A stretch of DNA of 64,000 nt from Rhineura floridana. Taxonomy: Eukaryota; Chordata; Lepidosauria; Squamata; Rhineuridae. The stretch is taken from NCBI RefSeq assembly GCF_030035675.1, contig NC_084483.1:145549425-145613424 (forward strand). Direction: 5' to 3'. The translations under genes were made by a program, and so were the position numbers. The stretch's first letter is position 1. The number at the start of each line of letters is the position of its first letter. A model generated the notes under the pieces. The model worked only from the letters and a program-made list of their open reading frames with translations. It made no database searches and was not told the origin of the DNA. Shown here one piece after another: positions 12,986 through 24,304 of this stretch.

Positions 12986-13614
12986 AAAGCAATTGCAATT
13001 TTTTTTACTGGTTGTTGGGTTGATTTTTCTGTCCAGAAACCCTGAAAAGGCCTCATGCTGAGCTGTACACATCAGGAAAATCAGAAATTAGGCCTGAGTT
13101 ACAGCCTAGGTGGTCAGCCAGCTAACTGTAGTGTACACAGCAATATTTCTATTCCTCTGGGGCTGTTTTCATCCTTTGCCATAAAGTAATCAAGAAAAGG
13201 AAGGAAAAAATAGCCACTATGACTATGGGTATAGTGAATCCTTTAAAATGGTAAAGGGCAGCCATATTTTCAGATTACTTTTAAGTTATCTCTTTATTTC
13301 ACCCTTTAGCAATAAGCACACAATCTGGCTCTACTCATCATAATAACTGCAGAATAAACAAACTCTTACTTCTTAATGCAGGCAAACGTGCTTCTCTTTG
13401 GTGGCTTGATAGATAGCACTACTGAAATTAAAACTGAAAAGCAGAGCAAAGGAAAGTCCAAGGGTTGGAGTCTAATTCTAGCCCATAATACAAAATTCTA
13501 ATATCTAACTTTTTCAAGGGCTATGTTACTATACAGATTGTTTTTTTCAGGATCACTTAAGTAATTATAGGGTGATTGTGATCATGAAAAATCCACCCAT
13601 AGTCAGAGAAAATC
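12986..13614. other. no recognised feature
   Basis: No gene or assignable repeat seen. Confidence 0.45.
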
Positions 13615-13692
13615 TGGAGTAAGCAGACGTTGAGCAGGGGGTTGGACTTGATGGCCTTATAGGAACCTTCTACTATTCTATGATTCTATGAC
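13615..13692 (+). mobile_element. CR1 LINE 3' terminus
   Basis: Contains GGGGGTTGGACTTGATGGCC and ends in two ATTCTATG-type octamers, the diagnostic CR1 3' end. Extreme 5' truncation. Confidence 0.85.
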
Positions 13693-14254
13693 TTTTGGGG
13701 GCTCTTCCAGATGAGGCATTTGTTGTGCACTCCCTCTGCCTTATTCACTGAATTTTTCAGAGGGTCCTATTCTTTAATTGTTCCTGTTGTTAAAACAAGC
13801 TATCATTCTTTAAATGGAGGTTTTATGTCTTTCATGTCACAAATTAAAAAGATGATTTCCTCCCAAAAAATCCTCGTGTGTGGGTGTGTGAAGCATAGCT
13901 CTCAAAGGGCAGTGTCCCCATCCTCCCCTCGGGTACAGGCCTTTTCTGAAGGAATATGCCAACATCAAGAGTGCATTCCACTCACAGAGCAGAAGCAGTG
14001 ATTGTGTGTGTAGAGGATTCCAATAGGAGCGGGATCTATTGAGCCCTATGTACCATCCAGCCCTCGCTCTCCAACTGATCAATACTCAGAGCCCAAGTGA
14101 CATGGAATGCCTATAAAATAGATGAGGACCAGATGTGGATAAGGGAGGTGCAAACAACCCTCCTATTTGATCTCTTATCAAATAGGTATCAGCCATATCC
14201 CTTATTAGGGAAATTTTATGTTAATAGTGCAGGATATTTAGGAAACTGAAATGT
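13693..14254. other. no recognised feature
   Basis: No gene or assignable repeat seen. Confidence 0.45.
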
Positions 14255-14375
14255 CATATTAAGGCTGGAGTGGAGAATCCATGATCCTCAACTCCCATCG
14301 GTTCTAGCCTGCATGGTCAATGTTCAGGGATGATAGGAGTTGCAGTCTTGAAACATCTGGAGAGCCATAGTGTAG
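14255..14375. repeat. small palindromic repeat
   Basis: AACTCCCATC near 14288 pairs imperfectly with GATAGGAGTT near 14331. The loop (GTTCTAGCCTGCATGG) resembles the MITE loops at 1650-1690 and 48960-49000. Related sequence occurs at 29285-29370. Probably a degenerate hAT-like MITE. Confidence 0.5.
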
Positions 14376-14380
14376 TTGTC

Positions 14381-14685
14381 CAGGGTCTCGGGGGGTCTTA
14401 GACCCTTTACTTTTGAGGGATCAGGGGCCCTGCAAGGTTCCTAAGTCTCCAAAATCCTATGAGCCAATCAATATTAAAGGGGAATGTGTCAGTCACTGAG
14501 AAGAGTCTTCTTACATGCTACCTTGGCCTTTCCTGCTGATTGGAGTCAATCAGAGTGAAATAAGGTGAGTTAGCTGCTGAGAAGACTCTTCTAATAGCTA
14601 ACACTCTCCTCTTTTATGCTTATTGGCTCCTAGGGATGCCTGTTGTTGTGGGAGAAGACATTAACAAGGATCTCATTCTCCTGCA
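14381..14685 (+). repeat. ~300-bp interspersed repeat, copy A
   Basis: This segment is the same family as 61480-61780 in reverse orientation. Shared blocks include GGGGGTCTTAG near the start, GTCACTGAGAAGAGTCTTCT, TTTCCTGCTGATTGGAG and AACAAGGATCTCATTCT at the end. The internal GAGAAGAGTCTTCT motif is itself palindromic and occurs twice. I cannot name the family; a non-autonomous DNA transposon is likely. Confidence 0.75.
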
Positions 14686-16200
14686 GCATGAAATGGCAGG
14701 GGCGATGGCGGTGGCCGGGAAGGGGGGGAAGGGGTGTGGCTGTGGCTGTGACTAACATGAAGGCACCCTGCACTTCTCAATTTGCCACTACACTACTGTT
14801 CCCAGCCTCTACTTTATGGGAACCAATGGTCATCTTTGGAGTCTGACAGCCATTTTGAGATGGTGGCCCATCTTTCCCATCCTGCAAATGAAGGGTGGGG
14901 AAAAGTGTCTGTGTTAAAGAAGCTGAGAAGACAGAGGAGGGTGAGAAAAGTGGGACAGGGAGAACTTTTAAGCAAAAGGTGCCAGGGTTGGGGTGGGTGC
15001 AGATACCTTTCTTTGGGGATCAGACATGGTGAGCAGGTCTGCTGCATGCTAGAAGTGCTTATGCTCTTTGTCTTTCTCTTATGATATATTTGAATATTGT
15101 GAATAAATCAAATATTTCACAGAGAAGATAAGTCTCCAATGACTTCTCCTTCAAAAGGAACCAAAACCCTGGTAGCGCTACTTTTGGAACTCTTCATCAC
15201 TCAAGAAAGTGGGAGTGCAGAACATCCTTCACGTCCTGGCATACTTCCTGCGTACATGGCCATGGGCACAAGGAGATAGGGAAAGAGGAAAGAGGGGCTG
15301 ATTCAGTCCCACCTGAATCTTCTGCACATGGGCACTGCTCCTATTGCATGAGTTGGTTTGCCTAAATGCTTAAGATTATCTGCAAGGTTTATTCAAAAGT
15401 GGTTGCTTCTCTCCTCAGCTTCTTTCCCCTGCCTTTTAATTAGCAAGTTCCAGGTGTGCAATTTAGAATATCATTGAATTCCACAGGCAGCTTGGTTGCA
15501 GCCTTTAACTACCCTGAGGGTTTAACATATGGTTTGTTAGAAAACAAATCTGGCACTATTGACAGATAGAGAAGACACCCCGCAGAAGGTTGCAACAAGA
15601 GCATGTCAACGTGAGTGCAATCTAGAATTGTTGCTAATGATTGCAACATTGCAGCAAGACCTAGACCTTTGAAACTAACACAATCAGAGTTGATATGGTT
15701 TTCTGTCTTCGCTAGGGATACAGGAAGAATATATTTTGTCTCCTTTTCACAGGAGACTGACCTGATCCAACATTCCTGAATTTGCTTGTGGGTTAGAACA
15801 ACAACTCCCACTTGTATTACACACTTCTACAGATTTTGCAATTCATTTTCGGTAGACAAGAAGTGCACACAAAAATGCACATTTTTATATAAAAGTTGCA
15901 TACAAAATGCATATTTTACTGGTGAATGCATTGAAAAGTGTGCATTTTGCATAACAAGTGCACATAAGATGCATACAGAATTCATCCAGTGGGATAGGAT
16001 GGCACACAATGGGATGGGCAAGAATGAAATGGGACAGCATAAGCTGCTCAAGCAACACAATAAGTTTTCTTAGCAACAACATTGCTCTCCCCATCCAGCT
16101 CTGAAAAGACTGGCAAGAAGCCTTTTCCAGCCCTTGTGCTGACATTTTGCCAGCAGGGGAAAGGAATGGGCAGAGGCTTGATAAGGTGCCTTCTTGCCCA
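14686..16200. other. no recognised gene
   Basis: No supported gene. The stretch 15850-15985 is rich in repeated TGCATTTT/TGCACA motifs and looks like degenerate simple sequence. Confidence 0.45.
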
Positions 16201-16523
16201 CCTCTTCCTCCTCCTTTCTTTTAGGTGATGTGGCAGAGGGATGTTGGGAGCAACGTGGGACGGAGCGGAAGCCTGGAAAAGGGCCTTAGCGATAGAGGGG
16301 GTGCGGCAGATAGTGTGTTGGAGGAGGAGCAGAGGAAGTGTGGAGAAGGTGGCAAGGGACAAGAGCAGGGCCCGGAGCATGAACGGTTTGGATATTGGCC
16401 CAGTGGGCAGTAGGGAGGTTAATGGCTGGAACTGAGTCAGGCCTGGGCCCCTGGGGCAGCAGCAAGAACAGCGTTGGGATATTGCCCAGATAGAGCTTAG
16501 GGCTTTTGGCCTCACAATAGGGT

Positions 16524-17620
16524 GTGGTGGTAGGTCCAGTGCTGCTTTGGGGAAGTGGCACATGGTGGGAAAGCATCTGCTGGTGTGGCCTAGATTTTAG
16601 AGATGGATTCAGGATCCCTTATCATGGACCTACGGGCCAAAGTTTTTGTGGCGATCTAAAGCCAGTGGAAAGAATGGAGGTGTTAATTAGAGAGAAGATA
16701 GCTAAGGGGGTAGGTGAGGGCAGAAGTGTAGATCTATTCCCCTTTTCACCTCTGCCCACACTGCACACATTTCTGCTCTTTGTAGTACCTAAGAAAGAGC
16801 CAGGACAATCTTGGCTACTGCATCATCTGTCCTACCCAAAGGATGAATCGGTTAATGATTCTATTCCAGAGCACTTGTATTCTGTGCATTATATATAATT
16901 TGACAGTGCAGTGAGAGTTGTGTGCAGGTGTGGCAAGGGAGCCCATTTGGCCTATTCCCAGTCCATCCTGAGGAATTTGATTTATTGGAATTCTGTTATG
17001 AGAACAAATTCTATGTGGCTAGGATGCTGCCCACTGACTGCTTAATTTCTTGTGTGGCTTTTGAACATTTTAGTTCATTTTTGGACTGGGCTGTAAGGAG
17101 GCAGACAGGTTTGAAGGAAGTAGTGCATTATTTAGATAATTTCCTTTTTGTGGGACCACAGGGGTCAGATCAGTGTGCTTACCTCAGAGAGGAATTTGAT
17201 ATCATGACAAGGGAACTGGGCATTCCTTTAGCTACAGAAAAGACTGAAAGGCCTAGAGGTGTGTTAACTTTCCTGGGCTTTCTCAGTTGGACTCAGTTGC
17301 CCACGGTTCTTGATTGCCAGAAGAGAAGCTATTAGTGCTACAGGAAAAGATTCAGGGAATGTTGACGCCTAGGAAAGTCACTCTGCAGGAATTGCAGGAG
17401 TTAGTAGGCTGTGTTAACGTTGCTTGTTGGGTGGTAGCTCTGGGGAGGGTGTTTGTAAGGCACCTCTGTGATACCATGAGAGGCCTGTGGGCAATGCATC
17501 GTAGGGTGAGGGTCACGGCTGAGATATATGAGGATCTCAGGGTTTGGGTGAACTTTCTGGAGCAATTTAATGGAGTATCTTTTTGGAGGGCTGATTTGTT
17601 ACCATAGGCCAAGTTTAGGG
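16524..17620 (+). mobile_element. DIRS-like retroelement fossil, reverse transcriptase part
   Basis: The frames at 16524-16898, 16922-17335 and 17314-17607 carry DIRS-type reverse transcriptase/RNase H features: VVPKKEPGQSWLLHHLSYPK, then HYLDNFLFVGPQGS, then TFLGFLSW, and a later VWVNFLEQFNGVSFWRAD. DIRS elements use a tyrosine recombinase instead of an integrase. Upstream sequence from about 16230 may belong to it. The remainder of the element continues at 24799; a TIR element and later insertions separate the halves. It is broken, with several breaks, and old. Confidence 0.75.
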
Positions 17621-17625
17621 TTGCC

Positions 17626-17777
17626 AGTTTCTGGTTTTCACCCAGAAATTCTGTTTTTTGGGGGTACTCTCTGGGTCTCTGGATGAGTTACCCCAATCTC
17701 CAGAGTCTTAGTCTTAATTTTTAAAAAATATGAAGTTCCTAGGTGGTCTGGTTCAAGACATATATACCAAAATGTCA
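17626..17777 (+). mobile_element. left part of a TIR (hAT-like) element
   Basis: Starts TAGGGTTGCCAG and continues through CTCTGGGTCTCTGGATGAG, a block shared with 31507-31575. The matching right end, CTGACCTGGCAAGCCTA, is at 24782-24798. The flanks GCCAAGTT (17618-17625) and GCTGAGTT (24799-24806) agree at 6 of 8 positions, a plausible decayed 8-bp duplication. It therefore appears to be the primary insertion into the DIRS element. Confidence 0.6.
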
Positions 17778-17863
17778 GCCACTGAATTCAATAGGATGTA
17801 CTTTTGAGTAAACATGGTTAGGATTGTGCTGTAAATCAGTGGATCTTTTGAGTGAACATAACA
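17778..17863 (+). repeat. interspersed repeat, left part, interrupted by CR1
   Basis: Matches the reverse complement of about 63560-63655, for example ACTTTTGAGTAAACATGGTTA against ACTTTTGAGTAGACATGGTTA (a 21-bp block shown here only in part by its shared core TTTTGAGTA). The repeat resumes on the far side of the CR1 at 21998. Confidence 0.7.
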
Positions 17864-18766
17864 ATGCAGGTAAGAAGCCAGCAGGGGTGTGGGGGCTTTC
17901 CAGTGTTTTGCACCGCCTGCAGCATGTACGACTATCTGCCTGTTGGACAGAAGTCGTGGGTATGCTCTCGGTGGAATGAGCTCCTGGCTCTCCGGGAACG
18001 ACTTCATTTCCTTGAGGCCAAGGTGGCGGACCTGGAAAAGCTGAGAGAGGCAGAGAGGTGTGTGGAGGAGGCCTTCAGGGACGTTATAGCTGTGTCCCAC
18101 TCCAACGATGATAGCTCTCCTGCTATCATGGACAACGATGGTCTCGGGGAAGGAGAGCATCCAGCTGAGGAAGAGGGAAACGATCCCTTAGAAGGGACCC
18201 ATTCCTTGGGGGATGAGCAGCTATCCTCTCATGCCGAGGATATATCTCCAGGGGGTGGAGGGATCCTTGTAGTGGGTGATTCGATCATTAGGAACATAGA
18301 CAGTGGGGTGTGTGATGGGCGTGTAGACCGCAAGGTGTTTTGCCTGCCTGGTGCGAAGGTTGCGGATATCGCCCGTCGTTTAGATAGTTTGGTAGACAGT
18401 GCTGGGAAGGAGTCAGTGGTCGTGGTGCACGTTGGCACCAACGACATGGGGAAATGCAGCCGTGAGGTCCTGGAAGCAAAATTTAGGTTGCTAGGTAGGA
18501 TGCTGAAAGCCAGGACCTCCAAGGTGGCTTTCTCTGAAATGCTACCGGTTCCACGCGCAGGACCAGCCAGACAGGCCCAGCTTCGCAGTCTCAATGCGTG
18601 GATGAGACGATGGTGTCGGGTGGAAGGGTTTGGATTTGTTAGGCACTGGGGAACATTTTGGGACAAGCCGGGCCTGTACAAAAGGGACGGGCTCCACTTG
18701 AACCAGAATGGAACCAGACTGCTGGCACTTCAAATTAAAAAGGTGGCAGAGCAGCTTTTAAACTGA
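17864..18766 (+). CDS. CR1 ORF1: zinc-finger/PHD-like plus SGNH esterase-like protein (300 aa)
   Basis: ORF1 of CR1 LINEs is thought to bind the element RNA, and the esterase-like domain is a known feature of CR1-type elements. Visible layout: cysteine motif at residues 16-37 (FCTAC ... CSR), a leucine/glutamate-rich coiled-coil-like segment at about 38-75, then SGNH hydrolase blocks GDSI (about 137), GTND (about 190) and DGLHLN (about 274). The start MQVRSQQ matches the other copy; an in-frame ATG 12 bp upstream lies in the host repeat and is not counted. In this copy the last cysteine of the finger is tryptophan (CSRW where the other copy has CSRC), so zinc binding is probably damaged although the frame is open. 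Confidence 0.9.
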   Translation: MQVRSQQGCGGFPVFCTACSMYDYLPVGQKSWVCSRWNELLALRERLHFLEAKVADLEKLREAERCVEEAFRDVIAVSHSNDDSSPAIMDNDGLGEGEHPAEEEGNDPLEGTHSLGDEQLSSHAEDISPGGGGILVVGDSIIRNIDSGVCDGRVDRKVFCLPGAKVADIARRLDSLVDSAGKESVVVVHVGTNDMGKCSREVLEAKFRLLGRMLKARTSKVAFSEMLPVPRAGPARQAQLRSLNAWMRRWCRVEGFGFVRHWGTFWDKPGLYKRDGLHLNQNGTRLLALQIKKVAEQLLN

Positions 18767-18885
18767 CTGAGGGGGGAAACCCAACAGGAGCTGAGAAAGG
18801 TCCGGTTTGGAATAAACCTCCCCCCTGGGATAAAGACCAAAGAAATGATGAAATTTTAAAAGGGGTAGGCCTAGAAGTAGGCATT

Positions 18886-21777
18886 GTGAGAGCAGGGGCA
18901 CAGGATATAAATTCCGAAGAGCAAAATTACCACAGGCCAAACCACAAGTGCCAAAGACACTTGAAGAGAGACACTGCTTACAAGTGCCTGTACGCTAATG
19001 CTAGGAGCCTCCGAACCAAGATGGGAGAACTGGAGTGCTTGGTCTTAGAGGAGAGCATTGATATAGTGAGCATAACGGAGACCTGGTGGAATGGAGAAAA
19101 CCAGTGGGATATGGTTATCCCTGGATATAAACTATATTGGAAGGACAGGGAAGGACGTATTGGTGGCGGAGTCGCTCTATACGTGAAAGAAGGCATTGAA
19201 TCCAGCAAGCTCGAAACCCCAAAAGAGGCAGACTCCTCCACAGAATTGTTGTGGGTGGTGATACCGTGCCCCAGGAGGGACTTAATACTGGGAACGATCT
19301 ATCGTCCCCCTGATCAAAATGCTCAGGGAGACCTTGAGATGAGATATGAAATTGAGGAAGCATCCAAACTAGGAAATGTGGTAGTAATGGGTGACTTCAA
19401 CTACCCGGACATAGACTGGCTGCATATGTGTTCCAGTCATGACAAAGAAGCAAAGTTTCCAGATATTCTAAATGACTATTCCCTAGACCAGTTGGTCATG
19501 GAACCAACCAGAGGGATGGCAACCCTGGACTTAATCCTTAGTGGGGACCGGGACCTGGTGTGAGATGTAAGTGTTGTTGAACCGATTGGGAGCAGTGACC
19601 ACAGTGCTATTAAATTAAACATACATGTAACTGGCCAATTGCCAAGAAAATCCAACACGGTCACATTTGACTTCAAAAGAGGAAACTGCACAAAAATGAA
19701 GGGATTGGTAAAAAGAAAGCTGAAAAACAAAGTCCAGAGGGTCACATCACTCGAAAATGCTTGGAAGTTGTTTAAAAACACTATATTAGAAGCTCAACTG
19801 GAGTGCATACCGCAGATCAGAAAAGGTACCGCCAGGGCTAAGAAGATGCCAGCATGGTTAACGAGCAAAGTCAAGGAAGCTCTTAGAGGCAAAAAGTCTT
19901 CCTTCAAAAAATGGAAGTCTTGTCCGAATGAAGAAAATAAAAAAGAACACAAACTCTGGCAAAAGAAATGCAAGAAGACAATAAGGGATGCTAAAAAAGA
20001 ATTTGAGGAGCACATTGCTAAGAACATAAAAACCAACAACAAAAAATTCTATAAATACATTCAAAGCAGGAGACCATCTAGGGAGACAATTGGACCCTTG
20101 GATGATAAGGGAGTCAAAGGTGTCCTAAAGAACGATAAGGAGATTGCAGAGAAGCTAAATGAATTCTTTGCATCTGTCTTCACAGTGGAAGATATAGGGC
20201 AGATCCCTGAACCTGAACTAACATTTGCAGGAAGGGATTCTGAGGAACTGAGACAAATAGTGGTAACGAGAGAGGAAGTTCTAAGCTTAATGGACAATAT
20301 AAAAACTGACAAATCACCGGGCCCGGATGGCATCCACCCGAGAGTTCTCAAAGAACTCAAAGGTGAAATTGCTGATCTGCTAACTAAAATATGTAACTTG
20401 TCCCTTTGGTCCTCCTCTGTGCCTGAGGACTGGAAAGTGGCAAATGTAACACCAATCTTCAAAAAGGGATCCAGAGGGGATCCCGGAAATTACAGGCCAG
20501 TTAGCTTAACTTCTGTCCCTGGAAAACTGGTAGAAAGTATTATTAAAGCTAGATTAACTAAGCACATAGAAGAACAAGCCTTGCTGAAGCAGAGCCAGCA
20601 TGGCTTCTGCAAGGGAAAGTCCTGTCTCAGTAACCTATTAGAATTCTTTGAGAGTGTCAACAAGCATATAGATTGAGGTGATCCAGTGGACATAGTGTAC
20701 TTAGACTTTCAAAAAGCGTTTGACAAGGTACCTCACCAAAGGCTTCTGAGGAAGCTTAGCAGTCATGGAATAAGAGGAGAGGTCCTCTTGTGGATAAGGA
20801 ATTGGTTAAGAAGCAGAAAGCAGAGAGTAGGAATAAACGGACAGTTCTCCCAATGGAGGGCTGTAGAAAGTGGAGTCCCTCAAGGATCGGTATTGGGACC
20901 TGTACTTTTCTACTTGTTCATTAATGACCTAGAATTAGGAGTGAGCAGTGAAGTGGCCAAGTTTGCTGATGACACTAAATTGTTCAGGGTTGTTAAAACA
21001 AAAAGGGATTGCGAAGAGCTCCAAAAAGACCTCTCCAAACTGAGTGAATGGGCAGAAAAATGGCAAATGCAATTCAATATAAACAAGTGTAAAATTATGC
21101 ATATTGGAGCAAAAAATCTGAATTTCACATATACGCTCATGGGGTCTGAACTGGCGGTGACCGACCAGGAGAGAGACCTGGGGGTTGTAGTGGACAGCAC
21201 GATGAAAATGTCGACCCAGTGTGCGGCAGCTGTGAAAAAGGCAAATTCCATGCTAGCAATAATTAGGAAAGGTATTGAAAATAAAACAGCCGATATCATA
21301 ATGCCGTTGTATAAATCTATGGTGCGGCCGCATTTGGAATACTGTGTACAGTTCTGGTCGCCTCATCTCAAAAAGGACATTATAGAGTTGGAAAAGGTTC
21401 AGAAGAGGGCAACCAGAATGATCAAGGGGATGGAGCGACTCCCTTACGAGGAAAGGTTGCAGCATTTGGGGCTTTTTAGTTTAGAGAAAAGGCGGGTCAG
21501 AGGAGACATGATAGAAGTGTATAAAATTATGCATGGCATTGAGAAAGTGGATAGAGAAAAGTTCTTCTCCCTCTCTCATAATACTAGAACTCGTGGACAT
21601 TCAAAGAAGCTGAATGTTGGAAGATTCAGGACAGACAAAAGGAAGTACTTCTTTACTCAGCGCATAGTTAAACTATGGAATTTGCTCCCACAAGATGCAG
21701 TAATGGCCACCAGCTTGGACGGCTTTAAAAGAAGATTAGACAAATTCATGGAGGACAGGGCTATCAATGGCTACTAG
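18886..21777 (+). pseudogene. CR1 ORF2 (endonuclease + reverse transcriptase) with two in-frame stops
   Basis: ORF2 makes the APE-type endonuclease and reverse transcriptase for target-primed integration. Endonuclease landmarks: YANARSL, SITETWW, GDFNYPDIDW, GSSDHSAI. RT landmarks: KSPGPDGIHP (about residue 478), NYRPVSLTS, VYLDFQKAFDKVPH (about 604), GVPQGSVLGP and FADDTKL (about 693). The frame is continuous over 963 codons apart from TGA stops at 19561-19563 and 20674-20676. At both sites the other copy has CGA, so both stops are C-to-T changes at CpG, typical of methylation decay. The RT motifs themselves are unchanged. Confidence 0.95.
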
Positions 21778-21997
21778 CCATGATGGCTGTGCTCTGCCAC
21801 CCTAGTCAGAGGCAGCATGCTTCTGAAAACCAGTTGCCGGAAGCCTCAGGAGGGGAGAGTGTTCTTGCACTCGGGTCCTGCTTGTGGACTTCCCCCAGGC
21901 ACCTGGTTGGCCACTGTGAGAACAGGATGCTGGACTAGATGGGCCACTGGCCTGATCCAGCAGGCTCTTCTTATGTTCTTATGTTCTTATGTTCTTA

Positions 21998-22372
21998 AGG
22001 ATTGTGTTGTAAACCTTTCTCTCCCCCTCCAATCCTATTTTTTGAGCAATTAGGCAGGGCTTACTTAGGTGTCACTGCTTTTATTTGATAGGACACTAAT
22101 ACTGATTTTTTTAAAAAACAAAATGTTCTGCGATGACCAACTGGTTTTGACAATAAACTATTATATGGGGTGTATATATTTTTACATCTCCAGTGTGTGT
22201 GTGTATGGAGTCTTTCCAACACTCCTGTGAGATAGTGTTGCTGACTGGAAACCAAGGCAGCTCACAACAAGATATGAATCCCTTTAAAATCCAATAACCA
22301 TAAGAACAAGTATAAAACAATTGCAAAACAGCTTAAAGTGGCATGATTTTGAATTTTGGGTTGGGTGAGTGA
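21998..22372 (+). repeat. interspersed repeat, right part
   Basis: Reverse complement of about 63200-63540: shared blocks include AATACTGATTTTTTTAAAAAA, the AACTGGTTTTGACAATAAACT block, GAGTCTTTCCAACA and the terminal TTTTGGGTTGGGT, at roughly 75-80% identity by eye. It completes the unit interrupted by CR1 copy 1. I cannot name the family. Confidence 0.75.
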
Positions 22373-22389
22373 AGTTCTTTATCACTTGA

Positions 22390-22422
22390 TGTATATATAT
22401 ATACATATATATATACATACAT
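22390..22422. repeat. TA-rich microsatellite
   Basis: Interrupted (TA)n/(TACA)n run. Confidence 0.8.
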
Positions 22423-22670
22423 TTCTTCATACCATGTCTCGATTAGCATCTGATTTCACACTATGGGTTGTACATTATTATTTCCTCTTACATTTTAAGT
22501 GTGCTCTTCTTCCTTGGGGTGGTCATGGTCCCCCTCTATTGTTTTTACCCTGCGGGGAAGATTAGACTGAGAAATGGTGAGTAGCCAATGGTCACCCAGT
22601 AAACTTTGTAGCTGATTTCCATTTTAAAAACTTAATGAAAACTATAAGTAGGCAAAACTTTTGAAGTAAT

Positions 22671-22873
22671 GCAGATCTACACAATACACTTAAACATCTA
22701 ACCCGCATTTAAAGCACATGGCTTTCCCCAATGAATCCTGGGAAGTGTTGTTTCCCCCTCACAGTTACAGTTTCCACCACCCTTAACAAACTACAGTTCC
22801 CATGATTCTGTAGTGGGATTCATGTGCTTCAAATGTGCATTGAATGTGCTTTAAATGCATGGTGTGAATCTGC
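22671..22873. mobile_element. palindromic MITE
   Basis: The ends GCAGATCTACACAATACACT and the reverse complement of ATGCATGGTGTGAATCTGC pair imperfectly. The inner arms (TTTAAAGCACATGGCTTTCC; ATTCATGTGCTTCAAATG) also pair. The CCTGGGAAGTG/CTACAGTTCCCATGATTC core is typical of an abundant amniote palindromic element. Non-coding. Confidence 0.65.
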
Positions 22874-22940
22874 CCTAGGTATGCTGTGCATTCATTACTG
22901 AATTAAAAAAGAACAATTTTAAAATATACTTTTTTAAACT

Positions 22941-23112
22941 GGGGAAGGGCTGTAGCTCAGTGGTAGGGCACATGCTTTGCAGGCAAAGGTTCAAAATTCA
23001 ATTTCTGGAAAAGACTATTGCCTGGAATCCTGGAAAGATAATACTAGTCTATGTCATCTGTACTGAGCTAGATGGTACCAAATGGCCTGAGTTGGTATAA
23101 GGCAGATTCCTT
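22941..23112 (+). mobile_element. tRNA-derived SINE, copy 1
   Basis: Begins with a tRNA-like head: TGTAGCTCAGTGGTAGGGCA fits a pol III A box, and GGTTCAAAATTCAA a degraded B box about 40 bp on. The body ends GAGTTGGTATAAGGCAGATTCC. A related head is at 32650. Confidence 0.85.
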
Positions 23113-23154
23113 TTTTCCTAAAAGAGGAAAGAGACTCAAGGGACTCAAATATAA

Positions 23155-23680
23155 AAAAAGATATTTATTTATTTTATATATACATTTATATACCGTTTTA
23201 TTGCAACAAACCTCAAAGCAGTTTACAGAAAGAATTAACAATAAAATTATTGACTAAAACAGTTGAAGACAGGTATTTAAAAACATTCAAAATAATAAAA
23301 CCAACAATGAGTTAAAAACAGATAAAAAATGTAATAACTTCTACATGCCTGGGTAGGCTTGTTTAAACGAAAATGTTTTTAGCATTGAAGTTGCCTGCCC
23401 AATGTCAATAGTTAGGGAGTTCCAAAGCATAGGTGCTGTCACACTAAGAGATTCTTACAAGAGCAGAACAAGTACTATGTGGCACCCATAACATGGAAAT
23501 CACACTTTAAACTTATCGTGGTAGCATATCAGCAACCAGTGCAGATTTCAGAGCAGAGGGTATTATGTGCTGACAGAGTCTCACTCATGTCAGTAGTCTT
23601 GCCACATCATTCTGCACTAACTGTAGCCCCTGGGTCACGTTATGCTTCATGGGGATTTCTGTGACCTTGGCTGTCTGGCT
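23155..23680 (-). mobile_element. L2/CR1-like LINE 3' end
   Basis: Starts on the plus strand with (ATTT)n, the reverse complement of the tail, then an A-rich 3' UTR. The block GGGAGTTCCAAAG...GGTGCTGTCACACTAA and ACAAGTACTATGTGGCACC is shared with 59480-59870. Only the last coding part and the 3' UTR remain. Confidence 0.7.
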
Positions 23681-24300
23681 GCCAGAATTCTTTTAGTTTT
23701 GGTTTTTGGTTAGGAACCTTGACTGTATGTGGGATACTGAGTTTTCTGCCTTACTCATAGAAATCCTGTTGTGATTGGTATGGTATGGCATTTAGGAAAT
23801 CATCACTGTATTTTTCTATTCATATTTCATTTACCTCTGACTTCACTCCCTTACATCCATAGGAGCAATAACAGTGGTTCCATGAGCTCAACTCAATCCC
23901 CTTAAACTAACTGATGATGCACTTTGTTGGTTGCATGTCAGTTTGTTTCTTGCCCAATAGTGGTAAAAGAAAAATTACATACTGGGAAGTGTGGTTGCAA
24001 TTGCTGTTGTTCCCAAACTACTGCCTATGAAGGTAGACCAAACCATGTGTGTTTTCTCTCTGTCAATTATTACTTATTGGAATTGGACTAGCTGTCAAAG
24101 TGAGTTTATAGCAATGCTAGGATAGGCAGGAAAGGGTAGAAAATCTTCTTACTCATTTCTCAAACTTATCTCTGCAGTGAAGGGTCAAGTAGAAGTTTGG
24201 AGCAGCCCCATTAAAAGGCAGGGGCAGGGCATTTCAGGCAGGGGGTTGCCAACCCTGCTTTGATATGGATATTGTTGGAGAGGATCCCGAGTGAAGCCAT
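23681..24300. other. no recognised feature
   Basis: No gene or clear element. Confidence 0.45.
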
Positions 24301-24304
24301 ATCT

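Larger units (their letters stand above)
17864..21997 (+). mobile_element. CR1 LINE copy 1 (near full coding length, ORF2 interrupted)
   Basis: A 4.1-kb CR1 with ORF1 (17864-18766), a 119-bp spacer, ORF2 (18886-21777) and a short 3' UTR ending in about three and a half TTCTTATG octamers, the CR1-type 3' terminus. It is close to identical to the minus-strand copy at 33003-39505; about 25 residues differ over the 963-aa ORF2 by eye, so both are young. It starts exactly at the ORF1 ATG and lacks the long 5' UTR of the other copy. It sits in an interspersed repeat whose uninterrupted relative at 63200-63655 shows where it entered. Confidence 0.95.

Noticed and set aside
17818-22014. A 16-bp imperfect direct repeat (AGGATTGTGYTGTAAA) on both sides of CR1 copy 1, taken as a target duplication
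   Set aside because: The uninterrupted relative at 63200-63655 shows both stretches are separate parts of the host repeat, and the left one lies about 30 bp away from the CR1 edge.
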